Of a stretch of 26,461 bases of DNA, positions 14,507 through 22,552 are shown one piece after another; position 1 is the stretch's first letter, and the number at the start of each line of letters is the position of its first letter. This DNA is from B4-G1 sp964393895 (GTDB lineage Bacteria; Chloroflexota; Anaerolineae; B4-G1). The stretch spans positions 1 through 26,461 of the forward strand of contig CAYMWP010000057.1 of NCBI GenBank assembly GCA_964393895.1, given 5' to 3'. The translations under genes were made by a program, and so were the position numbers. The notes under the pieces are model-generated. The model had not been told where the DNA came from, searched no databases, and saw only the letters and a list, made by a program, of their open reading frames with translations.

Positions 14507-16207
14507 CTACTCCACAGGCTGCCCTTCCAGGAAGCACCACTTCCAGAGGATGTCGCCGCAGCCCATGCCGAAGCCAGTGAAGCGGTCGCTGCGGTAGGCC
14601 TGGATGTTGTTGTAGTAGGTGGACACAAAGTAGGGACGATCCTCGAAGAGCTTTGCCTGCATCTGCCACATCAACTGGCGGCGCGCCTCACGATCCACGG
14701 TGACGGCCTGCTCGAGGTACATCGCGTCGAACTCTTCGTCGCAGTAGCCGCTGTCGTTCCAGCCGCCCTCCTCCCGCTGATCGCAGGTGAAGATGAGCAT
14801 AGCAAAGTCAGGATCGGGGTCCAGCCCCCAGCCCCAGTAGATCAGGTCAAAGTCAAAGTCGGGGTACAGCCCGATCAGGCTGTCCTCGTCCATCACGGTG
14901 GGCGGGGCCGAAATGCCGATCTGGGCCAGGCCATCGGAGATGACCTCCAGGATGCGGGCGTTGGCCGCGCTGTCGGTGGCGTAGAGGCGGTACTCCATCG
15001 GGTTGCCGTCGAGGTCCTCGCGTATGCCGTCGTTGTCGCTATCCACGTAGCCGGCCTCATCCAGAATACGGTTGCCCTCGGTGGGGTTAAAGGGGATCGG
15101 CTGGATGTCGCTGTTGTGCCAATCCCCCATAGAGGTGGGGAGCACCGTCGTGGCCGGGTCGCCGTAGCCCAGGTAGCCCACGGTGATGATCTGGTCGCGG
15201 TCGAAGGCATATTCCATGGCCAGGCGCACTGTCGGATCGTTGAGGCTGGCGGGTTGAGTGCCGTTCTCGTGAGAATTGAGGATCAACTCGTCAATGAACA
15301 GCGAGTCCATGATCAGGACCTCGACGTTCTCTGCGCCCTCCAGGGACTGCACTCCCGTACTCGGGACGGCGTCAATCACGTCAATGTCGCCTGCCAGGAG
15401 CGCCTGTATCATGACGTCGTCGGTGGCGTACTCGTGGTAGATGACGCGGTCAATGGCCGGCGCCCCGCGCCAGTAGTTCTCGTTGGCTTCCAGGATCAGG
15501 TACTCCCCTTCCACCCACTCCACGAGCTTGTAGGGGCCGGTGCCGGTGGCGGCGGCGATATCCTCGAACTCCATGATCTCGTCGTAGGTCATGCCCTCCC
15601 ATACACTCGGCGGCAGGATCCAGGTAAAGAGCAGCAAAGCCGTCTCCATGTTGCCCACCGGCTCAGACAGAGTGACCTGTAGAGTGGTAGGGTCGAGGGC
15701 AACCACCTCCTCAAAGTTGGTGAGGTAGAAACTAAAGGTCTCGACCTCGTTCTCGATGGTCCAGTTGAGGCTCCAGGCGATCTCCTCGGCAGTGCAGGGG
15801 GTGCCGTCGTGGAAGGTCACACCCTCGCGGATCTTGAAGGTCCACACCAGGCCATCGTCAGAGACGTCCCACGATTCGGCCAGGTTAGGCTCAAACGTGT
15901 CTATGTCGCCCCACTCGATCAGTGTGTCGTAGAGCAGGTTGCGCAGACCATAGTTGTACCAGCCAAAGGTCGGATTCGCCGTGTCCCAGATGTACGTGAG
16001 GCCGATGTGCAGGGTGACCGGCTCGGCTTCAGGCGGCGCTTCCTCGGTCGGTTCCTCTTCGGGCGGCGCTTCCTCGGTCGGCTCGGCCTCGGGCGGCTCT
16101 GTGGGGATCTCAGTGGGCGTTGAGGATGGCGCGCACCCCGCCAAGCCCGCGAGCACCAGGGTCAGAACGACCAGTACGGCTACAAGTTTCCACAGATTGG
16201 TTTTCAT
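14507..16207 (-). CDS. dppA: Solute-binding lipoprotein of peptide/nickel ABC transporter (SBP family 5)
   Basis: 566 residues. A signal peptide with lipobox LAGC puts the lipidated Cys at residue 25. A Pro/Glu-rich tether with repeated PTEEAPPE units (about 30-63) lifts the protein from the membrane. The rest is a family 5 binding protein: NLLYDTLIEW, NLAESWDVSDDGLVWTFKIREGVTFHDG (the family signature), GTGPYKLVEW, NENYWRGAPAIDRVIYHEY, VRLAMEYAFDRDQI. DSDNDG at 389-394 is a DxDxDG loop of a kind that can bind calcium and is common in large members of this family. It captures peptides or related compounds for the permeases. ATG 16207 follows GGAGGAGGATA, one of the strongest ribosome sites here, fitting high expression. 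The repeat-coded tether is 30-bp tandem DNA. Ligand unknown. Confidence 0.95.
   Translation of the reverse strand: MKTNLWKLVAVLVVLTLVLAGLAGCAPSSTPTEIPTEPPEAEPTEEAPPEEEPTEEAPPEAEPVTLHIGLTYIWDTANPTFGWYNYGLRNLLYDTLIEWGDIDTFEPNLAESWDVSDDGLVWTFKIREGVTFHDGTPCTAEEIAWSLNWTIENEVETFSFYLTNFEEVVALDPTTLQVTLSEPVGNMETALLLFTWILPPSVWEGMTYDEIMEFEDIAAATGTGPYKLVEWVEGEYLILEANENYWRGAPAIDRVIYHEYATDDVMIQALLAGDIDVIDAVPSTGVQSLEGAENVEVLIMDSLFIDELILNSHENGTQPASLNDPTVRLAMEYAFDRDQIITVGYLGYGDPATTVLPTSMGDWHNSDIQPIPFNPTEGNRILDEAGYVDSDNDGIREDLDGNPMEYRLYATDSAANARILEVISDGLAQIGISAPPTVMDEDSLIGLYPDFDFDLIYWGWGLDPDPDFAMLIFTCDQREEGGWNDSGYCDEEFDAMYLEQAVTVDREARRQLMWQMQAKLFEDRPYFVSTYYNNIQAYRSDRFTGFGMGCGDILWKWCFLEGQPVE
16032..16095. repeat. 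30-bp tandem repeat in the lipoprotein tether
   Basis: GGCGGCGCTTCCTCGGTCGG occurs at 16032-16051 and again at 16062-16081, with a partial third unit after it. The period is 30 bp, ten codons, so copy number changes keep the frame and vary the length of the PTEEAPPE-type tether. Confidence 0.75.
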
Positions 16208-16221
16208 TATCCTCCTCCATT

Positions 16222-16284
16222 CTAAGATTTGTGAGCAGATGTTTCTACTACACGTCTGTCTGTTAGTTCAAAGCTCGTTGGCAT
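16222..16284 (-). CDS. Possible 20-residue leader peptide before the solute-binding protein
   Basis: A short frame ATG..TAG encodes MPTSFELTDRRVVETSAHKS and ends 14 nt before the binding-protein ATG. Right at its start is AAGGAGGTGATG, nearly the full complement of the 16S rRNA 3' end, although the spacing to this ATG is only two bases, which is shorter than ideal. It may be a real leader for translational coupling, or a ribosome standby site without a product. There is no database support available to me. Confidence 0.25.
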   Translation of the reverse strand: MPTSFELTDRRVVETSAHKS

Positions 16285-16296
16285 CACCTCCTTCCA

Positions 16297-16342
16297 GTAA
16301 AACGTAGCGAGTAACCCGCGATGCACGACGCTTACGTTTTAC
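16297..16342 (-). promoter_or_regulatory. Hairpin at the end of the second S9 peptidase gene
   Basis: GTAAAACGTA (16297-16306) and TACGTTTTAC (16333-16342) are perfect 10-bp inverted arms, extended by GCG with one bulge. The right arm covers the stop codon of the S9 gene. On the minus strand the distal arm contains TTTTAC and is followed by the AAGGAGGTGATG site. It could be an attenuator-like or mRNA-stability structure between the peptidases and the transporter. Confidence 0.5.
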
Positions 16343-18185
16343 GTTTCAATGCTCTGTCAAAAAACGCCGCCAGATGTTCGTACAGCCGTTCCTGGTTGGC
16401 GGGCTTGTTGATGCCGTGCCCTTCGTCCTCAAAGTTCAACACCTCGTAGGGGATGTGATGGGTCTCCAGCCGCTTGACAACCTGGCGCACGTGCTCCGGC
16501 GTCACATTGGGGTCTCGATCGCCCTGCACGATCAACAGATGACCGCGGATGTTCTGGACAAAGTGGATCGGTGAGCGCTCGTGAAAGCGCTCAGGTACTT
16601 GGTCAGGGCTGCCCCCCATCATCTCCTCGCTGTACGGGCGCAGGTCGGGGCGCGTGGTAGTATAGTCTATCACCAGATCGGTCATACCGCAGATGGGCGC
16701 GGCGGCAGCGATGACCTCCGGCGGGTAGTGCGTAATCTGAAACCAGGTGCTATACCCACCGTACGAAGTGCCTGTCACACCGATCCGGCCGGGGTCGGCC
16801 AGCCCGGCCTCGATCAGCGCCTCGGCCGCGGCGGCGATGTCGGCCTGCTCGCGCCCGCCCCAGCCATCCTCCTTGATCGCCTCGCGAAACTTGAGTCCAA
16901 AGCCGGTGCTCCCCCGATAGTTCACGTCCAGGACGTTGAACCCTCGGGAGACAAGGTACTGGATCTGGGCATTGACGTCGTCCTCAGAGTGCCAGGTAGG
17001 GCCGCCGTGTACGTAGAGGACGGCTCGGCGGGGGTTGGGCCGCGCCCGGTAGAGCCAGCCCTGGATCTCCAGTCCGTCCTCGGAGTGCCAGCGAAAGTCC
17101 TCGGCCGGCGTGAGGCGGCTGAGATGCAGGTCTGTATGATCCCAGACGTGGGTCAAGGAATAGACTTCCAAAGTCCCGAGGCGCACCAATTCACAGGGTG
17201 AGGTAGCCGCATAGTAGCGGGCCACCCATGCTCCGCCGGCGGCGCGGCCCAGGGGTTGCAGGTTGCCCGCCATGCGGGCGAAAGGTGTCTCCGCGCCGCT
17301 GTCGGGATTGAGGTAACTGGGTACACGGCGCGCTCCCCGCAGTTCCTCCACCACGATGGTGCCTTCGGGGGAGACACGGGCCGCCTCGATGGAGCGGGCG
17401 GGATCGTCCAGCAGCCAGCGCATCTCACCGCTGGGCCAGTGGTAGACGCCCAGGCTGTAATGATCCTGCGCACGCCCGTCGCGGGATTCGGAGAGGACGA
17501 GGATACGCTCGCCATCGGGGAACCAATGGGCGGTCACCTTGACCTGGTCGCCAAAGTTGAGGATCTCACGGTCCTCCCGCCCCTCCACGTCCACCAGGTG
17601 GATCTGCCCCCCGGCCGGGTGGCGGTCCTGGCGGGTGTAGATCAGGTGCGTGCCCGCGCGGTTGAGGGTGGGGACGCTCCAGGCAGGCTTTTCGGGACGA
17701 GCGATGGCAACCCGCTCCCCGCTCTCTAGGTCGTGGCGGTAGACCCAGGTTGGTTCGAGCACCTGCCCGGCGGCAAAGTCGTAGTTGGCCCCGTAGAAGA
17801 GCGTGCGCCCGTCCAGGTGCAGACTCCCGCCCCGGATAAAGTAAGAGGGGCGATCCTCCGTGAGGGGCTGCATCTCGCCAGGGCTGCTGACATCTACCCG
17901 GAAGAGCCGGGCAAACTCGTCGCGATCGTGATCCTCGGCCACGACCACGGCCCGCGAGTCCAAGGTCCAACTGACCAAATTGGTGTACTCCAGGGTGTGG
18001 GTGAGCGGTAACGGCGGAAACAAGCCATCGGTGGGCACGAGGAAGACGTCCAGGTTCTCGTGGATGCGATACCACTCGAAGGCCACCCATCTGCCATCAG
18101 GTGACAGGTGAGCGCCGAACACCTCAGGAAGGGACAGCAGTTGATGCAGGAAAGAACCGGTTTGAGATTGTTTGTGTTTTGCCAT
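16332..18185 (-). CDS. Prolyl oligopeptidase family (S9) serine peptidase
   Basis: 617 residues from ATG 18185; a longer frame to 18305 overlaps the upstream gene and lacks similarity. Residues about 20-350 are a beta-propeller with PDGRWVAF and FPDGERILV type blades that gate access. Residues about 365-615 are the alpha/beta-hydrolase domain with oxyanion region YVHGGPTWHS, nucleophile Ser474 in GTSYGGY, Asp558 in GDRDPNVTPEH and His590 in EDEGHGI. No signal peptide, so it should be cytoplasmic and act on imported short peptides, as acylaminoacyl- and dipeptidyl-peptidases of this family do. GGAG lies 11 nt and AAGAAG nearer the start. It lies 37 bp after the S9/beta-lactamase fusion gene; the two S9 domains look like paralogues (both have VHGGPTW and NYRGSTG) but share little in the propeller. 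Confidence 0.93.
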   Translation of the reverse strand: MAKHKQSQTGSFLHQLLSLPEVFGAHLSPDGRWVAFEWYRIHENLDVFLVPTDGLFPPLPLTHTLEYTNLVSWTLDSRAVVVAEDHDRDEFARLFRVDVSSPGEMQPLTEDRPSYFIRGGSLHLDGRTLFYGANYDFAAGQVLEPTWVYRHDLESGERVAIARPEKPAWSVPTLNRAGTHLIYTRQDRHPAGGQIHLVDVEGREDREILNFGDQVKVTAHWFPDGERILVLSESRDGRAQDHYSLGVYHWPSGEMRWLLDDPARSIEAARVSPEGTIVVEELRGARRVPSYLNPDSGAETPFARMAGNLQPLGRAAGGAWVARYYAATSPCELVRLGTLEVYSLTHVWDHTDLHLSRLTPAEDFRWHSEDGLEIQGWLYRARPNPRRAVLYVHGGPTWHSEDDVNAQIQYLVSRGFNVLDVNYRGSTGFGLKFREAIKEDGWGGREQADIAAAAEALIEAGLADPGRIGVTGTSYGGYSTWFQITHYPPEVIAAAAPICGMTDLVIDYTTTRPDLRPYSEEMMGGSPDQVPERFHERSPIHFVQNIRGHLLIVQGDRDPNVTPEHVRQVVKRLETHHIPYEVLNFEDEGHGINKPANQERLYEHLAAFFDRALKRKT

Positions 18186-18222
18186 ACTTCTTGCCACTCC
18201 TTGTTGGATAGGCAGATCGGTG

Positions 18223-21200
18223 CTAAAGCCTGACAAAGCGGATGTTTCTGACACGCCCCGCTTGCAGAGTGAAGCCGCAGACGCGGCCCGCTCCGTCACG
18301 GACAAAAAGCAACGTGACGCGATCTACCCAGAACATGCCACTCGAGGCAGGTCTCAGAGGCTCCTCAGGAGCGCTTCTGTGCTTGACGTACAACCGGTCA
18401 TCCTCCAACACGAGCCTATAGGTCACTTGAAGCTCTGCGCTCCGGTAATTGCCCGCATACTCGGCCAGTTGCTTCAGGCCAGGAGACACAACCTCGAGCG
18501 GTTGCAAGGTATCGGGTTTGTCGTCTTCCTCGCGCACGTGCATCAGCCAGGGATTGCCTTGCTCCTGCCTTTCAAACTTGATGCGGGCGGTAAAAGGGGC
18601 ATGCACTACAAAGTCGGTCTCGCCGATGGGGACGAGCCGGGCTTTCTCGCCACACGTCTCCGCCAGCAACCCACCACCCTCCAGGGATAGTTCTATGATC
18701 AGGCCGGTGGTCTCGCTCCGATAGACGCCGACCTTGTCTTCGAGAAACCAGGTTTCTTCCAGAAACCTGGTTTCCGGTTGCTCTTCAAGCTGGTCGGCCA
18801 GGTAGACGTCGGCGACCTGACGGGCCAGACGTTCGGGGTTGATGGTGCTCAGGTTGGCCAGGCAGATCACGGAGACCTTTTGCTCAGGGAAGCGGATCAT
18901 CTCCGCCCGGAAGCCCACAAAGGCGCCGGCGTGGCTGACCATCTTCAAACCCTTATAACCGCTCACCATCAGCCCGAAGGCGTAATCCAATTCCTCGCCG
19001 TCGTTGAGCGTGCCCGGTGTGAGCATGTGCCGGATCAAGCCAGTGTCACCCTGGCCCAGCCTGTTGTGGTAAAAGTTCTGGTCCCAGAGGAACAGGTCCT
19101 CGACGGTAGTAAAGAGACCTCCGTCGCCGACCATATCCAGTGTGGTCACGTCAATCCGGTAGCCGCCACCCTGCTTGGGTGAATAGCCCATGGCCCGCTG
19201 TTTCACGACCTCGGTGTGGTCGTCGTGGAAGTGGGTGCTCGTCATACCCAATGGCCCAAATATGTGCTCTTCGGCAAACCTGCGCAAGGATTGGCCGCTG
19301 GCCCGTTTGACGATCACGCCCAGCAAGTAGTATCCGGTGTTGCTGTACAGGTATTCGTCACCTGGCGCAAAGTTGAGCTCCTTCTGCCGGGCCAGCATCT
19401 CGATCACTTCCTCGTCCGTATAAAAATCTTGGTCCCGCATCCCCGCCAGCTCCATCAGCGTGAGATAATCGCGGAGGCCACTGGTGTGGTGGACGAGATG
19501 CCGGATCGTGACAGGGCGCTCGTACTCGGGTATCTCTGGCAGGTATTTGCGGATGTCGTCGTCCAGCGAGAGTCTCCCCTGCTCCGCCAACAGCGTCACG
19601 CACATTGCCGTAAACTGCTTGGAGGTGGACCCGATACGGAAGACGGTCTGGGAGGAGATGGGGACATCGTGCTCCAGATTGGCCATCCCGTAGCCGCGCT
19701 GGTAGACGAACTGGCCGTCCTCGATGACGCTCAGGGCACATCCCGGCGAATCGGGCCGCTCCCACGCGGCGAACAACTTGTCCACCCGCTTTTCCTCGCT
19801 CTCGAACATCCAGGCCAGGAAGGCCACGCGGCGCTTTTTGGCGTCCACCACGTTCTCGGTCTTGAGGAAGCCGTGCCCCTCGTCCTCGTACAGAACGAGT
19901 TCGCACTCCTTGCCCTGCGCCACCAGCGCGTCACGGGCCTGGGTGGATTCGCTGGCCGGGCAGCGGACGTCGTGAGCGCCGCAGATCAGTTGCACCGGCG
20001 CGGCGACCCGGTCCAGGAAGAAAAATGGCGAACGCTCGTAGTACAGGGCGTGGTTCTCCAGCGGGTCGCCAAAGTTCTCCACGTCCCAATGTTGCAGGTC
20101 TTCACGGGAGTTTACGTGGCAGGTGAACCAGTTGAGGAAGGGCACCACGGCCGAGCCGGCCGCCCAGCGGTCGGGGTACTGGGTCAGGGAAGTCATCGTC
20201 AGGTAGCCGCCCCAACTGGTGCCGGTGACGGCGATGCGGGCCGGGTCGGCCAGCCCCTCGCGCACCAGGTAGTCGGCCCCGGCGACGACGTCCTGTGTCT
20301 CGCCGCCCCCAAAGTCGAAACGGCTGGCCCGTTGCCATTCCCGCCCGTAGCCGGTGGAGCCGCGGTAGTTGGGAGCCAGCACGACCCACCCCCGGCTGAC
20401 CATATGCTGCACCAGGGGGTCCCAGGTGACCTGGGTCAGCCAAGTGGGACCGCCGTGAACGTAGATGATGGCAGGAGGCAACTCCTGAACGCGACGCGGT
20501 TGGTACAGCAGCGCAGGTACGCTCTGCCCGTCCAGGCTGGGGTAGCGCACCTGGGCAGGCATCACCAATTCAGAAACCAGGTTTATTGAAAAAACCTGAT
20601 TTCTCTCCTCCAGCGAGTGGGTCAGTTGGCGGAAGGAGCCATCTTTGAGGGAGAGCAGCCATAGGTCGTCCGGGTAGCGGGGATTGTCAAAGACGAAGAG
20701 GATGTGCGCCCCGTCGGGGGTGAAGCGGGGCCGGTAACAGACCCCCGGCTCGACCTGGTAGGTCGCCAGGGAGCCTTCTCCCAGGTCCAACACGGCCAGC
20801 GCGGTAACAGGGCCGTCGCTGGCGACGTAGGCCAGTCGCCGGCCGTCGGGCGACCAGGCGGGCTGCTCCTTGTCACCCTCTCTATCGGTCAGCCAGTCGA
20901 TCCGCCCCGTTTCCAGTTCGTAGACACCCAGGTCGAAGAAGCCGCGCACGTCCGACGAGAAAACGATGCGGGTGGAGTCGGGGGACCAACGGGCGTCCTT
21001 GGCGCATAAGGGGCCGTTGGCGCCGGCGATGGGGCGTGACTCGCCTCCCTCAGCCGGCACGATAAAGGTCCAATAATCCTGGGCCACCGCCTCCACGACC
21101 ACTGCCAGCCAGCGTCCGTCGGGCGACCAGTGGACCTCCCAGTCGGGATGGGGAACGCTGAGCACGAGGCGGGGCTCGCCCCCGAGACGCGGGCTGTGAG

Positions 21201-21633
21201 CAGGATAGGCGTCCATCACGTAGGTGTCAAAGCGGCCGGAGCGGTCCGAAAGGAAGGCAATGCGAAAGCCATCGGGCGACCAGCAAAAGTCGGGCTGGAT
21301 GGCGTCGGGAGTATCGGGGGTCAGGTTGGTGTGCTGGCCCGTCGCGAGATCGTAGACGTAGATGTCAAAGAGTTCACCCCCATCCAGATCCAGGGCGTAG
21401 GCCAGCCGCGTGCCGTCGGGCGACCAGCGCGGGGCGAACTTGGCCCCCGGGCCGGCGGTGATCTGCCGGGGCGATGCCGACTCCTGCAGCTCTACCAGGT
21501 AAATCTCCCACTGGCCGGTGGGGTTCCAGGAGAAGGCGGACTGTGTGGAGTCGGGTGAGACGTCGAACCCCCAATCCGGGTCCACGTAGGGGACTCGCAA
21601 CAATGTTTCCAGGTCTAGGATGTGAGATTTCAT
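18223..21633 (-). CDS. Fusion of S9 prolyl-oligopeptidase with class C beta-lactamase-type serine hydrolase
   Basis: A single 1136-codon frame. Residues about 20-340 are a WD40-like/PD40 propeller (repeated WSPDGxRLAY). Residues about 360-612 are a full S9 catalytic domain: YVHGGPTW, Ser473 in GTSWGGY, Asp555 in GAHDVRC, His587 in EDEGHGF. Residues about 615-945 are a complete beta-lactamase/DD-peptidase-fold hydrolase: SxxK as Ser669-Thr-Ser-Lys672, YxN as Tyr763-Ser-Asn765, and HAG at 901-903 in the KTG position, the pattern of EstB-type esterases, D-aminopeptidases and related enzymes, not of true lactamases. Residues 965-1136 are a C-terminal beta-rich domain often found after such hydrolases. 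No signal peptide. Start ATG 21633 has GGGGAG six bases upstream. Two short palindromic DNA repeats lie in frame at the domain linkers (residues 345-356 and 954-966). Both active sites look intact, suggesting one protein that attacks two kinds of amide/ester bond, perhaps L- and D- or modified peptides. Confidence 0.92.
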   Translation of the reverse strand: MKSHILDLETLLRVPYVDPDWGFDVSPDSTQSAFSWNPTGQWEIYLVELQESASPRQITAGPGAKFAPRWSPDGTRLAYALDLDGGELFDIYVYDLATGQHTNLTPDTPDAIQPDFCWSPDGFRIAFLSDRSGRFDTYVMDAYPAHSPRLGGEPRLVLSVPHPDWEVHWSPDGRWLAVVVEAVAQDYWTFIVPAEGGESRPIAGANGPLCAKDARWSPDSTRIVFSSDVRGFFDLGVYELETGRIDWLTDREGDKEQPAWSPDGRRLAYVASDGPVTALAVLDLGEGSLATYQVEPGVCYRPRFTPDGAHILFVFDNPRYPDDLWLLSLKDGSFRQLTHSLEERNQVFSINLVSELVMPAQVRYPSLDGQSVPALLYQPRRVQELPPAIIYVHGGPTWLTQVTWDPLVQHMVSRGWVVLAPNYRGSTGYGREWQRASRFDFGGGETQDVVAGADYLVREGLADPARIAVTGTSWGGYLTMTSLTQYPDRWAAGSAVVPFLNWFTCHVNSREDLQHWDVENFGDPLENHALYYERSPFFFLDRVAAPVQLICGAHDVRCPASESTQARDALVAQGKECELVLYEDEGHGFLKTENVVDAKKRRVAFLAWMFESEEKRVDKLFAAWERPDSPGCALSVIEDGQFVYQRGYGMANLEHDVPISSQTVFRIGSTSKQFTAMCVTLLAEQGRLSLDDDIRKYLPEIPEYERPVTIRHLVHHTSGLRDYLTLMELAGMRDQDFYTDEEVIEMLARQKELNFAPGDEYLYSNTGYYLLGVIVKRASGQSLRRFAEEHIFGPLGMTSTHFHDDHTEVVKQRAMGYSPKQGGGYRIDVTTLDMVGDGGLFTTVEDLFLWDQNFYHNRLGQGDTGLIRHMLTPGTLNDGEELDYAFGLMVSGYKGLKMVSHAGAFVGFRAEMIRFPEQKVSVICLANLSTINPERLARQVADVYLADQLEEQPETRFLEETWFLEDKVGVYRSETTGLIIELSLEGGGLLAETCGEKARLVPIGETDFVVHAPFTARIKFERQEQGNPWLMHVREEDDKPDTLQPLEVVSPGLKQLAEYAGNYRSAELQVTYRLVLEDDRLYVKHRSAPEEPLRPASSGMFWVDRVTLLFVRDGAGRVCGFTLQAGRVRNIRFVRL
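18744..18774. repeat. In-frame palindromic repeat in the fusion gene, copy 1
   Basis: GAAACCAGGTTTCT (18744-18757), a 3-nt loop, and AGAAACCTGGTTTC (18761-18774) make a perfect 14-bp hairpin. It encodes TRFLEETWFLE between the beta-lactamase domain and the C-terminal domain. Confidence 0.85.
20572..20604. repeat. In-frame palindromic repeat in the fusion gene, copy 2
   Basis: AGAAACCAGGTTT (20572-20584) and AAACCTGATTTCT (20592-20604) pair over 13 bp with one mismatch around 7 nt. It encodes NQVFSINLVSEL, exactly at the linker between propeller and S9 catalytic domain. Confidence 0.75.
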
Positions 21634-21666
21634 GGCAACTCCCCGCCTAGGGCATACGCGACCTAA

Positions 21667-21699
21667 ACCTCGGAGGTCTGGATAAAAGCGATTGCCCTA
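21667..21699 (+). repeat. 33-bp direct repeat, copy B
   Basis: Identical over 33 bases and same orientation as 6653-6685. It fills part of the 85-bp gap between the creatininase-family gene and the S9/beta-lactamase fusion gene. The AGACCTCGGAGGTCT palindrome is present with one changed base (second position). Confidence 0.85.
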
Positions 21700-21718
21700 A
21701 CTCCTCGCCTACCTTCCC

Positions 21719-22552
21719 CTACGAACATCTTCCAATTTGCTCTGAATGCATATCGCGGCGCGGGCGCACGGGGATGGTGCGAAACTCGCGCACAAAACGG
21801 ATAAAGTTCTCCACCGTCGTCTCGAACAGCGCCCGGCCAAACCCGGCCGTGGCGACGGTCGGGTCGCCGCAGACGCCGCTCTCGCTCATGCGCGACCACC
21901 AATCCTGCCACGCCAGGATGCTGGGCTCGGGATGGTCCCAGTTAAAGTATTCCATCTTGACCTGGCCCACTTCCCGGACCGCCTTGTCCATCTGCACCAG
22001 GTCGGGGCGCAGGTGGAGCATCATGGCTGTCTCGTACTCACCGGCGTGGGCGACGCCGCCAGGAGCAGAGCGGCGCATCTGCGAGAAGGTGGGCTCGGCC
22101 AGCGTGGGGTCAATCGCCGCGTTGGGGCTAATCGCGCCGCAGATGGCGCCGCTTTCCAGCACCACGCGACGGGCAGCCAGATCGGCGATGGAAGCGTTGG
22201 AGCCGTGGCCGTTGACGATGAGAACGTGGGTAAAGCCGTGGCGCGTCGCGCTGAGGGCGACGTCGGCCACGTACGCGATCAGCGTCTGCATGTCCACAGA
22301 GACCGTGCCGGGAAAGTCCATGTGGTGCTCGTCCAGCCCATAAGCCACCAGAGGCATCACCAGCATCTCGTCCGGCGCACGCCGGGCAACCTCCAGGCAG
22401 ATCGCCTCGACGATGACGTTGTCGGTATTGAGGGGTAGGTGGGGGCCGTGATCCTCCACGCTGCCGAAGGGGAGCAAGACTGCCGGCTGCCGTGCGACGG
22501 TCTCCCGCATCTCTGGCCAGGTCAGTTCGTCGTAGCGAGTTTTCGGCGTCAT
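21719..22552 (-). CDS. Creatininase family amidohydrolase
   Basis: 277 residues. The metal-site motifs of the family are present: GSVEDHGPHLPLNTD (Glu33, His35, Asp44), NGHGSN (His116) and HAGEYETAMML (Glu172). Members open cyclic amides (creatinine to creatine), or deformylate and process peptide-derived intermediates (riboflavin-pathway FAPy amidohydrolase, mycofactocin MftE); this one cannot be assigned to a subtype. Start ATG 22552 has GAGG five bases upstream. The stop codon of an aminotransferase remnant overlaps this start as ATGA, showing that the gene was once, and may still be, translated in coupling with an upstream frame. It heads the intact part of the hydrolase operon; 85 bp with a mobile repeat separate it from the next gene. 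Confidence 0.92.
   Translation of the reverse strand: MTPKTRYDELTWPEMRETVARQPAVLLPFGSVEDHGPHLPLNTDNVIVEAICLEVARRAPDEMLVMPLVAYGLDEHHMDFPGTVSVDMQTLIAYVADVALSATRHGFTHVLIVNGHGSNASIADLAARRVVLESGAICGAISPNAAIDPTLAEPTFSQMRRSAPGGVAHAGEYETAMMLHLRPDLVQMDKAVREVGQVKMEYFNWDHPEPSILAWQDWWSRMSESGVCGDPTVATAGFGRALFETTVENFIRFVREFRTIPVRPRRDMHSEQIGRCS

Noticed and set aside
14507..16207. Nickel-specific transport (Nik system) because of hypD in the same window
   Set aside because: The binding protein belongs to the broad peptide/nickel family, but it is 11 kb from hypD and embedded among peptidases, so peptide or amide uptake fits better.
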